From VXRJ01 sp965246995 (GTDB lineage Bacteria > Acidobacteriota > Vicinamibacteria > Vicinamibacterales > UBA8438), in NCBI GenBank assembly GCA_965246995.1, contig OZ252008.1, forward strand, positions 2,232,001 through 2,296,000: DNA of 64,000 nt, read 5' to 3'. Numbering within the stretch: the first letter of the stretch is position 1; each line of letters starts with the position of its first letter. The notes below the pieces were generated by a model that saw only the letters and a program-made list of their open reading frames with translations, was not told the DNA's origin and made no database searches. The position numbers and the translations under genes are program-made. Of the stretch, positions 18,399 through 27,051 are shown in pieces.

Positions 18399-18420
18399 AA
18401 GCAAGGGCGCTCCGTAATAT
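18392..18420 (+). promoter_or_regulatory. sigma-70-type promoter for the ARPP-1 gene
   Basis: TTGACA at 18392-18397 and TAATAT at 18415-18420 are separated by exactly 17 bases. A full consensus -35 and near-consensus -10 are unusual in this GC-rich window. The ARPP-1 start codon is 33 bases downstream with an AGGAGG site at 18442-18447. Inverted repeats cover both the -35 and the region just past the -10. Confidence 0.65.
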
Positions 18421-18435
18421 TGTCACCGACACAAT
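18417..18435. promoter_or_regulatory. inverted repeat at -10/+1 (candidate operator 2)
   Basis: ATTGT-CACCGAC-ACAAT lies at 18419-18435, immediately overlapping the -10 hexamer and the expected transcription start. With the repeat at 18384-18398 it forms two similar sites about 35 bases apart, a spacing compatible with cooperative binding on one face of the DNA. Confidence 0.5.
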
Positions 18436-18452
18436 AACCATAGGAGGTGACC

Positions 18453-19355
18453 ATGACCCTACCGAAACTCGACACCGTGGCGATCGGCTGGCCCATCACG
18501 CGGCTGGGCATGTCGTTCTTTCCCGTCTACCTGCCCTCCAACGAGTTGCCGGCGATTCTGACCGGCGCCGCGTCGGGACTCGTCGTCGATGAGCTCGAAA
18601 AGCCCTCCGTGCAGGCCCTACGGGTGCGCAACCCGGGCGACAAGCCGGTGCTCGTCGTAGAGGGCGAACACTTCATCGGCGGCGACCAGAACCGCGCCGT
18701 CAACGTGACCGTGCTCGTCCCGTCCCTGGGAGACCTGGTGATCCCCGTCTCCTGCCTGGAGCAGGGCCGCTGGGGTCGCCGCCGGAAGTCGCGGCGCGAT
18801 GAAGCGTTCGCGGCAGTCCGTGTTCGTGCGACGCAGAACGCCGGGGTCGCGGAGTCGATGCGCGCGCATGGTTCCCGCGAAGGCAACCAGGCTGCTGTCT
18901 GGCACGAAGTCGGTGACATGCTCAGCCGGGCTTCGGTCCGTTCTGCTACCGGGGCGGCCGCGGACATGAAGATGGCGTCGCATGGCCGCGACGAATCCCG
19001 AACCACTGCGATCGAGAAGCTCGCCGCGCGTCGACCGCTTCCCGGACAGTGCGGCATCGCCGTCGTCCATGGGCGTCGGGTGGCGGGGATGGATCTGTTC
19101 GGTGCGCCCCAACTGCTGGCTGCGCACTGGAGCGCCCTCGTCCGCTCGCATCTCCTTGAAGCGCACCGCGCAGAGGGGAGCGCATCCGCCACGAGGGTGC
19201 TGAAAGTTGTCCGGGGCTTCGCGGTGGCGCCCGCCCAGGAATCGCCGGGCGTGGGATTGGGGGTCGAGCACCGGATGGCCGACCGCCGGCTCGTTGGTCA
19301 TGCCCTGACGCTCAAGGGCGCCATCGTGCACGCGGCGTTCTTCACCCGGGAGTGA
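18453..19355 (+). CDS. ARPP-1 family domain-containing protein
   Basis: 300 residues. The ordered motifs FPVYLP, NPGDKPVLVVEGEHFIGGDQNRAVNVTVLVP, IPVSCLEQGRW and GIAVVHGRRVAGMDLFG match the ARPP-1 domain. ARPP stands for ADP-ribosylglycohydrolase- and rhodanese-phosphatase-associated protein, a family linked by genome context to ADP-ribose and NAD metabolism. Its biochemical activity is not established. The start ATG has an ideal AGGAGG at 5 bases and a strong promoter. A divergent NrtR-like Nudix regulator and, ~4 kb away, a phosphatase/ARG fusion give the expected context. Confidence 0.85.
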   Translation: MTLPKLDTVAIGWPITRLGMSFFPVYLPSNELPAILTGAASGLVVDELEKPSVQALRVRNPGDKPVLVVEGEHFIGGDQNRAVNVTVLVPSLGDLVIPVSCLEQGRWGRRRKSRRDEAFAAVRVRATQNAGVAESMRAHGSREGNQAAVWHEVGDMLSRASVRSATGAAADMKMASHGRDESRTTAIEKLAARRPLPGQCGIAVVHGRRVAGMDLFGAPQLLAAHWSALVRSHLLEAHRAEGSASATRVLKVVRGFAVAPAQESPGVGLGVEHRMADRRLVGHALTLKGAIVHAAFFTRE

Positions 19356-19397
19356 CAAGAACGTCCGCGGCGGTTTCCCTCAGCGTCGGTTCGATGT

Positions 19398-20837
19398 TCA
19401 CCACAAGCCGAGCAGCCGCCACCAGAGGCTGCCGGCGCCCAGCCAGATCACGATGTTCACCACGCTGATCAGGGCGCCCAGCTTCCACCAGTCGCCGATG
19501 TCCACGTTGCCGGAGCCGAACAGGATGGGCGCCGGCGCCGTGCCGTAATGGGTCATCGATGCGAACAGGTTACTGAAGAAGGCGAGGACGAGGGCCGCGA
19601 GCAGGGGCGGCGTTCCGACCGCGAGGGCGAGCGCCAGAAACGGTGCGTACATGGCGCTGACGTGGGCGGTGTTCGATGCGAAGAAATAGTGGACGTAGAA
19701 GTAGATCAGGCTCAGGGTAAGGAACGCGGGGAGCCAGTGTCCTTCTCCCAGCACCCCTGAGACGCGGTCGGTGAACCAGGCAAGCAGCCCCAGCTCGCCG
19801 AGCTGGCTCGCCATCATGACGAGTACCGAGAACCAGATGAAGGTGTCCCACCCGTTGCGTTCGTTGAGGATGTCGTCCCAGGCGAGTGCGCCGGTGGCCA
19901 GCATCGCCGCCACCCCCGCCAGCGCGGTGGCGGTAGCGTTGACGCCGAGCGTGTCGCCGAAGATCCAGAGGGTCAGGAGAAAGCCGAACACGGCAAGGAG
20001 AACCCACTCGTCGCGCGACATTGCGCCCATCTCCCGCAGCCGCCGCCGGGCCAGTTCCGGCGCTTCCGGCGTGTGCGTGATCTCCGGCGGATAGAGCCGG
20101 TAGATGAGCAGGGGCACGATCAGCAGGCTGAGCAAACCGGGGACGAGTCCCGCCACGGCCCACTGCGCCCAGGTGATCTCGATTCCCTGTTGCGAAGCCA
20201 GCTCGGCCGCAAGTGGGTTCGCGGCCATCGCCGTCAGGAACATCGCGCTCGTGATGACGACGCCCTGGTAGGCGGTGAAGGTCAGAAAACCGGCGATTCG
20301 GCGCTGGGTGCCGAGCGCGGCGTCGCTGTCGAGGGAAACGCAGAGGGACTTGAGGATCGGGAAAATGACGCCACCGGCGCGCGCCGTATTGCTGGGGATG
20401 GCCGGCGCAAGGACCAGGTCGGTCGCGAGAAAGCCGTAGGCGAGGCCGAGACTCCGTTTCCCCAGCAGGCGCATGAAGTGGTACGCGATGCGCGTGCCGA
20501 GCCCGGTCTTGACGAAGGCGGTCGCGATGAAGAACGCCGCCACGACCAGCCACACCACGGTACTGCCGAAACCGGCGGTAGCCTCCGCGATCGTCAATGT
20601 GCCGGAGAGCACCGCGAAGGCCGCTGCAACGAACGCCATGGCGCCCATCGGCATCGGGCGCACGACGATCCCGACCATCGTGGCGACAAAGACGGCAAGG
20701 AGTTGCCACGCTCGTGGTTGCACGCCGGCCGGTACCGGGACAAACCAGAGCGCGGCGCCGACAAGGATGACTAGCGCGAGACGGGTGGCGTCAACCCGTG
20801 GCGCGCGGCCGCGCGGTTCCTGCGCCTCGCCACCCAT
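19398..20837 (-). CDS. DASS/SLC13-family sodium:anion (dicarboxylate) transporter
   Basis: 479 residues with about 12 hydrophobic segments. The two Ser-Asn-Thr signatures of the DASS family are present: PAIPSNTARAGGVIFPI in the first half and FFASNTAHVSAMYAPF in the second. They mark the substrate and Na+ sites of two inverted repeats. Closest in style to the bacterial 2-oxoglutarate/malate or citrate (CitT/SodiT) branch. Substrate is likely a di- or tricarboxylate. It converges on the ARPP-1 gene with ~40 bases between stops. Confidence 0.88.
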   Translation of the reverse strand: MGGEAQEPRGRAPRVDATRLALVILVGAALWFVPVPAGVQPRAWQLLAVFVATMVGIVVRPMPMGAMAFVAAAFAVLSGTLTIAEATAGFGSTVVWLVVAAFFIATAFVKTGLGTRIAYHFMRLLGKRSLGLAYGFLATDLVLAPAIPSNTARAGGVIFPILKSLCVSLDSDAALGTQRRIAGFLTFTAYQGVVITSAMFLTAMAANPLAAELASQQGIEITWAQWAVAGLVPGLLSLLIVPLLIYRLYPPEITHTPEAPELARRRLREMGAMSRDEWVLLAVFGFLLTLWIFGDTLGVNATATALAGVAAMLATGALAWDDILNERNGWDTFIWFSVLVMMASQLGELGLLAWFTDRVSGVLGEGHWLPAFLTLSLIYFYVHYFFASNTAHVSAMYAPFLALALAVGTPPLLAALVLAFFSNLFASMTHYGTAPAPILFGSGNVDIGDWWKLGALISVVNIVIWLGAGSLWWRLLGLW

Positions 20838-20912
20838 ATGTCACCGGAAGCTGGAAGCAAGACCAGGCCCCGGATTGCCGTGAGGCTCTTCGGTGTGCGC
20901 CTGGTGCCGGCT

Positions 20913-22013
20913 TTACCGCTCTGCCTGCGCCGCTTGCTCGGTCTCCATCCAGCCCGGATACCAGCGGAAGACGTTGCCGGTCAGGCTGCCGATGAAGATC
21001 TCGCCGGATTCGGCGACGTCGATCCAGTGGCCGGGGCTCTCCATCGCGCCGGTGATCTCGCCGGTGTCGATATCGATGCGCATGATGCGGCCGGCGAGCG
21101 TGTCGTAGGTGATGTTCTCCACGTTGTCGCGATGCGTGATCACCCATACCTCGTCGTCGGGTGTGATGAAGATGTTCTGAGTGGCTCCGAGGTGCGTCCA
21201 CATGTTGAGCAGGTTGCCTTCGCTGTCGAAGATCTGAATCCGGTTGTTCTCGCGGTCGCTGGCGTAGACGCGCCCCTCTGAGTCGACGGCCACCGAGTGG
21301 ACCAGGTCGAACTCGCCCGGCCCGGATCCCGGCGTGCCCCAGGTCTTCACGAAGTTCCCCTCGGCGTCGTACTTCACGACGCGGCTGTTACCGTAGCCGT
21401 CGGCGACGTACAGCTCGTCGTTCGGTCCGAAGGCGATGTCGGCGGGGCGCCCGAAGGTCTCGTCGGTGACGCCTTCCTCGCCCTTGATGCCGAGCGTCAT
21501 CAGGAGTTCGCCGCCGTTGCTGAATTTCATCACCCGGTGGTTGCCGTTGTCGGTCACCCACACGTTGTCGTGGCGGTCGATGCGCAGTCCGTGCTCGTTG
21601 GCGAAGTCCTGATCGGCCCCGAACGAGCGGGAGAAGTTACCCTCGGCATCGAAGACGATGATGGGATCGGCGACATCACCCCGATGGAACACGAAGACGT
21701 TGCCGCTGGAGTCGCTAGCCACCGCCGACACGCGGCCGAAGGTCCAGCCCTCGGGCATCGTGCTCGGCTCCTGGCCGTAGCGAATGGCGACGCGGTATTC
21801 CATCAACCCGCCCTCGTGCGGGTACCAGCCGGCCATGCCCTGGGAATCGACCACCTGTCCGGGTGCGTAGGAACGGTCGATATCGACTCCGGATGGCGGC
21901 AGGGCGACGTCCATAGCCGCATCCGGCGCCTCGGCCGTAGCGGTCGGATCCGAGGAACAGGCGGTCGCGAGACCAAACAACAACGCGAGACTCAGGAGCT
22001 TCTTGACAGGCAT
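20913..22013 (-). CDS. NHL-repeat beta-propeller lipoprotein
   Basis: 366 residues. The N-terminus MPVKKLLSLALLFGLATACSS carries a lipobox with the cysteine at residue 19, so it is lipid-anchored. Repeated NHL blades are clear (NEHGLRIDRHDNVWVTDNGNHRVMKFSNGG, FGRPADIAFGPNDELYVADGYGNSRVVKYDAEG, FDLVHSVAVDSEGRVYASDRENNRIQIFDSEG). The look is of the peptidyl-alpha-hydroxyglycine alpha-amidating-lyase-like group, but no enzyme activity can be claimed. Paralogous to the propellers at 12097-13197 and 24660-25730. Confidence 0.83.
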   Translation of the reverse strand: MPVKKLLSLALLFGLATACSSDPTATAEAPDAAMDVALPPSGVDIDRSYAPGQVVDSQGMAGWYPHEGGLMEYRVAIRYGQEPSTMPEGWTFGRVSAVASDSSGNVFVFHRGDVADPIIVFDAEGNFSRSFGADQDFANEHGLRIDRHDNVWVTDNGNHRVMKFSNGGELLMTLGIKGEEGVTDETFGRPADIAFGPNDELYVADGYGNSRVVKYDAEGNFVKTWGTPGSGPGEFDLVHSVAVDSEGRVYASDRENNRIQIFDSEGNLLNMWTHLGATQNIFITPDDEVWVITHRDNVENITYDTLAGRIMRIDIDTGEITGAMESPGHWIDVAESGEIFIGSLTGNVFRWYPGWMETEQAAQAER

Positions 22014-22104
22014 CTGGACCTCCAGTTAAGGGGCCAGTGTAGCGCATGTCCAGCTCGGCGGGGGTGGTATCCTGTCGCCATCGCGATCCGGGAGGAGAGA
22101 CGTC

Positions 22105-23178
22105 ATGAGCAGGGCAAGACAGGCAGCATTCGGGTTCGTCATCGTGATCGCCGTGGGCTGCGGCGCACCGGCGCCCGAGCCGGAACCGGCGGCTGACGCC
22201 GCTCCGGAAGCTCCGCAGTTCGCCGTCACCGGCGAGCACCCCTGCGACCCGGTCGGAGAGATTCAGTTCATCTGCGACATGGTCAGCCCGGAGGACATTG
22301 CGGTCATCCCGGGCGAGGAGTGGGCCATTACGTCCGGTGCGCGGGAAGGAGGCCGGCTCCAGCTTCTGAACGTGAGCGACAAGACGTCGACCGTGCTCTA
22401 CCCGACGCCGGACAGCGAGCATCGGCTCGATGCGGAAACCTATCCCGGGTGTCCGGGTCCGCTCGACCTCACCAACCCGGACGTATCCCGATTGCACGGG
22501 CTCTACCTCGAGCCGGGCTCGGAGAGCGTCCATACCCTGCTCGTTGTTCAGCACGGCCCCCGGGAGTCGATCGAGTTCTTCGAAGTAGATGCCGGGGGTG
22601 CGCAACCGAGCCTGGCCTGGACCGGGTGCGCGGTGGCGCCGGAGGGCGCCAACCTCAACTCGGTGGTCGCCCTGCCGGGAGGTGGTTTCGCCACGACGAA
22701 TGCCGGTATCGGGGTGTGGGAGTGGCATGCCGACAGCGGGTGGGAGGTCCTTCCGGAAAGCGAGGACACCGCGGCGAACGGGATCGAGGTGTCGGAGGAC
22801 GGGCAGTTCCTCTACATCGCGGGCTGGGCCGAGGAGAAGCTGACCCGCTTGTCACGGGGTGTGACACCGGTTGAGAAGGACGTGATCGCGCTCGGGTTCC
22901 GGCCGGACAACCTCCGCATGGCTCTCGACGGCTCCGTCATTTTCGCGGCGGGTCATACGGACAGGGACGGCAACTCGATCACCGACCCGCGGGAGCCTAC
23001 GCGGGAAACGACCAACGTGGCGGCCATCAATCCGGAGACCCTCGACTTCGAGCGGGTGTTCGTGCATCCCGCGATGGATGGGTTCATTGCGTCCACCACC
23101 GCGATTCAGATCGGGGATGAGCTGTGGCTGGGATCGTACCGCGGTGACAGGCTCGCCTACCTCCCGGCGCCGGAGTAG
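22105..23178 (+). CDS. beta-propeller lipoprotein, SMP-30/arylesterase-like
   Basis: 357 residues with a lipobox (FVIVIAVGCGAP). The sequence contains propeller-type strands (HGLYLEPGSESVHTLLVVQHG, NLNSVVALPGGGFATTN, ANGIEVSEDGQFLYIAGWAEEKLTRLS, GFRPDNLRMALDGSVIFAAGH) typical of SMP-30/gluconolaconase and paraoxonase-like folds. The NGIEVS and PDNLR elements correspond to metal-site loops in that superfamily, suggesting a lactonase or esterase. Substrate unknown. Its last 22 bases overlap the end of the convergent phosphatase-ARG gene. Confidence 0.75.
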   Translation: MSRARQAAFGFVIVIAVGCGAPAPEPEPAADAAPEAPQFAVTGEHPCDPVGEIQFICDMVSPEDIAVIPGEEWAITSGAREGGRLQLLNVSDKTSTVLYPTPDSEHRLDAETYPGCPGPLDLTNPDVSRLHGLYLEPGSESVHTLLVVQHGPRESIEFFEVDAGGAQPSLAWTGCAVAPEGANLNSVVALPGGGFATTNAGIGVWEWHADSGWEVLPESEDTAANGIEVSEDGQFLYIAGWAEEKLTRLSRGVTPVEKDVIALGFRPDNLRMALDGSVIFAAGHTDRDGNSITDPREPTRETTNVAAINPETLDFERVFVHPAMDGFIASTTAIQIGDELWLGSYRGDRLAYLPAPE

Positions 23179-24647
23179 CCGTCCGCCGGGAGTAACCTCT
23201 CCGCCGTTTCCAGGAGCCGATCCTTCCAGGCGACCCGTTCGAGCCAGCCGGCGGGGATTCCGTTGAGGCCGTAGAGGGCGCCGGCGAGCTGTCCCGTTAC
23301 CGCCGCTACCGTATCGGCGTCGTCAGCCAGATTTGCTGCGAGCAGCACCGCGTTCCGGAAGTTCCCGGTCCGGGCGACCGACCAGAGGGCGGCTTCGAGC
23401 GTGTGGACCACGTACCCGCTGGAACGGATCTCCTCCCGTGGGCGACCGCGCCAGCGACCAGCCATGACCTCCGCTATCGGCTGCGTGCCCGAGAACTCTC
23501 TCGTGGACAGGACCTGGGCGCGTGACGACCCGGCAATCGCATCGGCAAGCAGTCCGGCGAACGCCCGGCAGGCGTCGACGGCGTTCTCGGCCCCGTGCGT
23601 CGTCCGGGATTGATCGGCGGCGGTGGCGAGCAGGCGCGGCGGATCGTGCCAGAAACGGAGGGCGACCGGGGCGAGTCGCATCAGCGAGCCGTTGCCCGCG
23701 CTCCCGGGATCCGTCGAACCGGCGAGCGGATCGCCGGTCTGCAGATACCGGTCGAGCGCCTGTCGGGTGGTGATCCCGATATCGAAGCAGTGCCCGCTGC
23801 AGGAGTAGTCGCCGCCCCGCCACCACTTGACGAAACGGTCCATCAGGTCCCGCCGGTCGAGCGTTTCGGAGCGCGCCAGGCTGTCGGCGAGGGCCAGGGC
23901 CATGGCGGTGTCGTCGGTCCAGGCGCCGGGCGGGAGGTCGAACGGGCCGCCGCCGACCATATCTTCCAGGCGCGGCTGCGCATCGCGGGAGCAGAACTCG
24001 AGCTTCGTGCCGACCGCGTCGCCCACGGCCAGTCCCAGGAAGGCTCCGAGTCCCCGGTTCCGGATGCTTCCCGCGCTCCGCGACGGTTCCGCTGGCGCAC
24101 GCGGCGTGCACTGCCGCACGTGGTGTTCCTGGGACCGGGTCTCGATGGCGCCCTCCCGGACACTGCGGACGCGGCGGATCGCGTCGTCCGGACTCGCACC
24201 CAGCTCGACGAGGAGTCGCGCGGCGAGGGTGCCGGCGCAGCCGAGCCCGCCCTTGCAATGGAGGAGCACGTCGAAGCCCAACCGGAGCCGGTCGCGAATT
24301 GCCTCGCCGGCAACCGACCAGGCTTCCTCGAAATCGGTTCCCGGCGGTTGCCCGTCCGGGATCGGCACGTGCCACCACTCCATGTGGCGGTCCCGGACCG
24401 CCTGCGGGAGATTGCCCACCGATAGGTAGTCGATTTCCTGCTCGGTGATCAGGCTGACTACGGCGGTTGCTCCCCAGCGCTGAATGGCATCGAGGTCGGT
24501 GTCCAGATCCCGCGCCCAGGCGCCCGTGAGTCCGGCGGGATCGGTTTTGCCCGGGCACAAGGTGATGCCGACCCGGCCCAGTCCGTCGCCGGGGGTAACC
24601 GCTTTGACGCGGAGGGGGCTGGTCTCGCTCGTCCTTACGGTCGGCAT
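23157..24647 (-). CDS. fused dual-specificity-phosphatase-like and ADP-ribosylglycohydrolase protein
   Basis: 496 residues. Residues ~25-180 are a cysteine-phosphatase-like domain (GAWARDLDTDLDAIQRWGATAVVSL, then HCKGGLGCAGTLAARLLVELG). The P-loop has the nucleophile C131, but the normally invariant Arg is C137, so catalysis is doubtful. Residues ~195-490 are an ADP-ribosylglycohydrolase (ARG/DraG-like) domain: GAFLGLAVGDAVGTKLEF, PGAWTDDTAMALALADSL and AANLADDADTVAAVTGQLAGALYG carry the metal-binding acidic residues. This is the exact architecture with which ARPP domains were named. The likely role is removal of ADP-ribose from a protein or metabolite. Confidence 0.87.
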   Translation of the reverse strand: MPTVRTSETSPLRVKAVTPGDGLGRVGITLCPGKTDPAGLTGAWARDLDTDLDAIQRWGATAVVSLITEQEIDYLSVGNLPQAVRDRHMEWWHVPIPDGQPPGTDFEEAWSVAGEAIRDRLRLGFDVLLHCKGGLGCAGTLAARLLVELGASPDDAIRRVRSVREGAIETRSQEHHVRQCTPRAPAEPSRSAGSIRNRGLGAFLGLAVGDAVGTKLEFCSRDAQPRLEDMVGGGPFDLPPGAWTDDTAMALALADSLARSETLDRRDLMDRFVKWWRGGDYSCSGHCFDIGITTRQALDRYLQTGDPLAGSTDPGSAGNGSLMRLAPVALRFWHDPPRLLATAADQSRTTHGAENAVDACRAFAGLLADAIAGSSRAQVLSTREFSGTQPIAEVMAGRWRGRPREEIRSSGYVVHTLEAALWSVARTGNFRNAVLLAANLADDADTVAAVTGQLAGALYGLNGIPAGWLERVAWKDRLLETAERLLPADGYSGAGR

Positions 24648-24659
24648 GGCCAGGGGCTG

Positions 24660-25730
24660 CTAGCGCTTGACGTATTTGCGGATCCGTTGCGGCCCGACAT
24701 CGGCGGCGTAGACGTTGCCCTCCCGGTCCGCGGTAATGCCGGATGCCCCGGAGATGCCCCGTTCCTCCTGCTGATCGAGGTCGGGATCGGGAATGTAGGC
24801 GTGCACCATGCCGTCGACGGCGCTCCCGATGTAGATCCCCCGGTTGAGGCCCGGGTTGTTCCGCGAGTTCGAGGTGGAGTCGGTGACGTACAGCACGTCG
24901 TCCTCGTCGATGAACATCCCGCTCGGTCGCCCGAACTGCTTCCACTCGGCGACGAACGTGCCGTCGGGTTCGAAGATCTGCACCCGGCTGTTCGAGCGGT
25001 CCCCGACGAAGACCCGCCCGCGGCTGTCGAGGGTGAGGGTGTGCGGCTGGTTGAACTCGCCAGGACCGTCGCCCGGGCCTCCCCATGTCAGGAGGAAGCC
25101 GCCGTTCCGGTCGAACTTGACCACCCGGTTGTTGGGTCCGTGGCCGTCGGTGACGAAGATGTCGCCGTTGGCGTTGACCGCGACGTCGCTCGGCCGATCG
25201 AAGGTGTCGGGGCCGTTGCCGGCGATGCCGGCCTTGCCGAGGGTCATCAGGATCTCACCGGTTGGGCTGAACTTGAAGACCTGGTGTCCCCGGCCGCCGG
25301 TCGGCATGCCGAGCACCGTCTCGCTCCCGTTGTAGTCGGTCGCCCAGATGTTGCCCTCGGGATCGATGTGGAAGCCGTGCGGAGCGGCAAAGACCCCTTC
25401 GCCCCAGCTATCGAGGAGCTCGCCCTCCGGACTGAACTTGACGACCGGCGGGTCGTTGTCACGGCCCACGCACGTGGCCGCGCCGCGCGGCTGGTTGTTG
25501 AAGCAGCGGTGAAAGACCCAGATGTTCCCATCCGCGTCGCGATCGACGCCGATTGTCTCGCCCCATTCCCCGCCGTTGAGGTGCGGCGGCAGGTGAGGCC
25601 ATTCGTCGACGAGACGATACGGGTTGGGGAGCGACTGCGCCGCCGCGCCCGCAACCAAGCCAAGAACGGCCGCGAGCACGAGCCCGATGCGGGCACGATG
25701 GAGCGTCCGCGCGGTGGTTCGTTCAGCCAT
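24660..25730 (-). CDS. exported NHL-repeat beta-propeller protein
   Basis: 356 residues with a Sec signal peptide (RIGLVLAAVLGLVAGAAAQS). The NHL blades are very regular: APHGFHIDPEGNIWATDYNG, FDRPSDVAVNANGDIFVTDGHGPNNRVVKFDRNG, FNQPHTLTLDSRGRVFVGDRSNSRVQIFEPDG, and ISGASGITADREGNVYAADVGPQRIRKYVK as the closing blade. A C-x8-C pair (RCFNNQPRGAATC) in blade 1 may form a disulfide. Function unknown; related to the propellers at 12097 and 20913. Confidence 0.83.
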   Translation of the reverse strand: MAERTTARTLHRARIGLVLAAVLGLVAGAAAQSLPNPYRLVDEWPHLPPHLNGGEWGETIGVDRDADGNIWVFHRCFNNQPRGAATCVGRDNDPPVVKFSPEGELLDSWGEGVFAAPHGFHIDPEGNIWATDYNGSETVLGMPTGGRGHQVFKFSPTGEILMTLGKAGIAGNGPDTFDRPSDVAVNANGDIFVTDGHGPNNRVVKFDRNGGFLLTWGGPGDGPGEFNQPHTLTLDSRGRVFVGDRSNSRVQIFEPDGTFVAEWKQFGRPSGMFIDEDDVLYVTDSTSNSRNNPGLNRGIYIGSAVDGMVHAYIPDPDLDQQEERGISGASGITADREGNVYAADVGPQRIRKYVKR

Positions 25731-25761
25731 GCTTCCTCATCCTTGGTTATAGGGGTGCGCG

Positions 25762-27045
25762 TCACAGCGAGCGCAGAAAATCGAGCACCAACCGGCTGAC
25801 CTCGGCGGACTTTTCCTGCTGCACCCAGTGCCCGGCGTCGTCGAGCAGGTGCAGTCCCCGCAGGTCGGTGCAGGCTTGCGTCTCCATCCGCTCCAGGGCG
25901 CCGGGGCGCTGGTGAATGCCCCAGTCCCGCGCACCGGCGATGAACATCGACGGCTGGTCGATCGCGCGTCCGGCGAACACCTGCAGGTCGGCGTTGATGC
26001 CGCCGCCGAATAGGGACGACACGGAGGCCACGCTGCGGTACCACTGCAGCCCGCCCTGGAATCCGTTCCGCTGGTATTCGCCACTGTAGACCCGCAATGC
26101 GTCGTCCGGCAGCCATTCGCAGGCGGCGATCTCGGCCGCAGAGGGCATGTGTTCGGCCACGGTTTCGGCCATGCCCTTGCCCAGATCCAGAACATAGTAG
26201 CGGGGCAGCCGGGCCAGCTCGGCAGCAGACCACTCCCGGAGCGGCTCCGGCCGGTTCCCGCTCCAGTCACCGCTCTTCATGTGGTAGTAGGCGCGCAGGA
26301 AGTCGTGCACGCCCTGCGGCGCCTGCCACATCTCGTTGTTTGCCTCGCGCGTGGCGTAGAAGCGGCGGTAGTGCCAGCGCGGCGGATCGAGACTCGCCAG
26401 ATCCGTGTCGATGTCCGTGGGCGCGGCGTCCGCCGAGGCCGCCGGCGCGTCGGCGGTATCGAACGGCAGCATCGCCGTGCCGCCGAACGGCGCGCTCATC
26501 AGGACGACGGAGCGAAAGACGTCGGGGCGAGCGACGGCGCACCACGACGCCACCAGCGATCCGAAGTCGTGGCCGGCGAGGTGGACCTCGCGGTAGCCTA
26601 ACGCCGACACCAACGAGAGCATGTCCCGCACCTCGTTCAGCATCCGGAACGGGCGCAGTTCGTCGTCGTAGCGCACGTCGGTGCCGTCGGTGCGGCCGTA
26701 GCCGCGCAGATCGGGCGCCAGGACGTGATACCCCGCGGCGGCGAGCTCCGGCATCAGACGCCGCCAGCTGTAGGCGAGTTCGGGGAAGCCGTGCAGCAGG
26801 AGAACGCCAGCGCGCGCCTCCGCCCTTGCGCCCGCCTCCAGTACATGCATGCGCAGGCCGTTGATGTCGGCGACGAAGCGGGACCGGATACCGGGCGGCA
26901 GCACCGCGTCAGGATAGGGTCCCGGCGGGTCTTGCCGGGTGATCGCGGACGCCACAGCGCCGGCTTGCGCCCCGGCCGCGGCCGTTGCGATCCCGGCGGC
27001 AGCGCCCCGCAGGAGTTGCCGCCGCGTCAGCGGGGGAGAGGGCAT
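25762..27045 (-). CDS. alpha/beta hydrolase, epoxide-hydrolase-like, Tat-exported
   Basis: 427 residues. The N-terminus MPSPPLTRRQLLRGAAAGIATAAAG is a twin-arginine signal. The hydrolase core has HGFPE (oxyanion region), DLRGYGRTDG, and the nucleophile elbow GHDFGS with Asp as nucleophile, the pattern of soluble epoxide hydrolases and haloalkane dehalogenases. The C-terminal DDAGHWVQQEKSAEVSRLVLDFL supplies the catalytic His. The adjacent acyl-CoA ligase starts 6 bases from the gene start, so the ligase and hydrolase genes are probably one transcript. Substrate unknown. Confidence 0.87.
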   Translation of the reverse strand: MPSPPLTRRQLLRGAAAGIATAAAGAQAGAVASAITRQDPPGPYPDAVLPPGIRSRFVADINGLRMHVLEAGARAEARAGVLLLHGFPELAYSWRRLMPELAAAGYHVLAPDLRGYGRTDGTDVRYDDELRPFRMLNEVRDMLSLVSALGYREVHLAGHDFGSLVASWCAVARPDVFRSVVLMSAPFGGTAMLPFDTADAPAASADAAPTDIDTDLASLDPPRWHYRRFYATREANNEMWQAPQGVHDFLRAYYHMKSGDWSGNRPEPLREWSAAELARLPRYYVLDLGKGMAETVAEHMPSAAEIAACEWLPDDALRVYSGEYQRNGFQGGLQWYRSVASVSSLFGGGINADLQVFAGRAIDQPSMFIAGARDWGIHQRPGALERMETQACTDLRGLHLLDDAGHWVQQEKSAEVSRLVLDFLRSL

Positions 27046-27051
27046 CGGCTG

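Noticed and set aside
23157..23178. Convergent overlap of the propeller lipoprotein and ARG fusion genes suspected to be a mis-called stop
   Set aside because: Both stops are supported by complete, normal-length domains; 22-base convergent overlap is ordinary.
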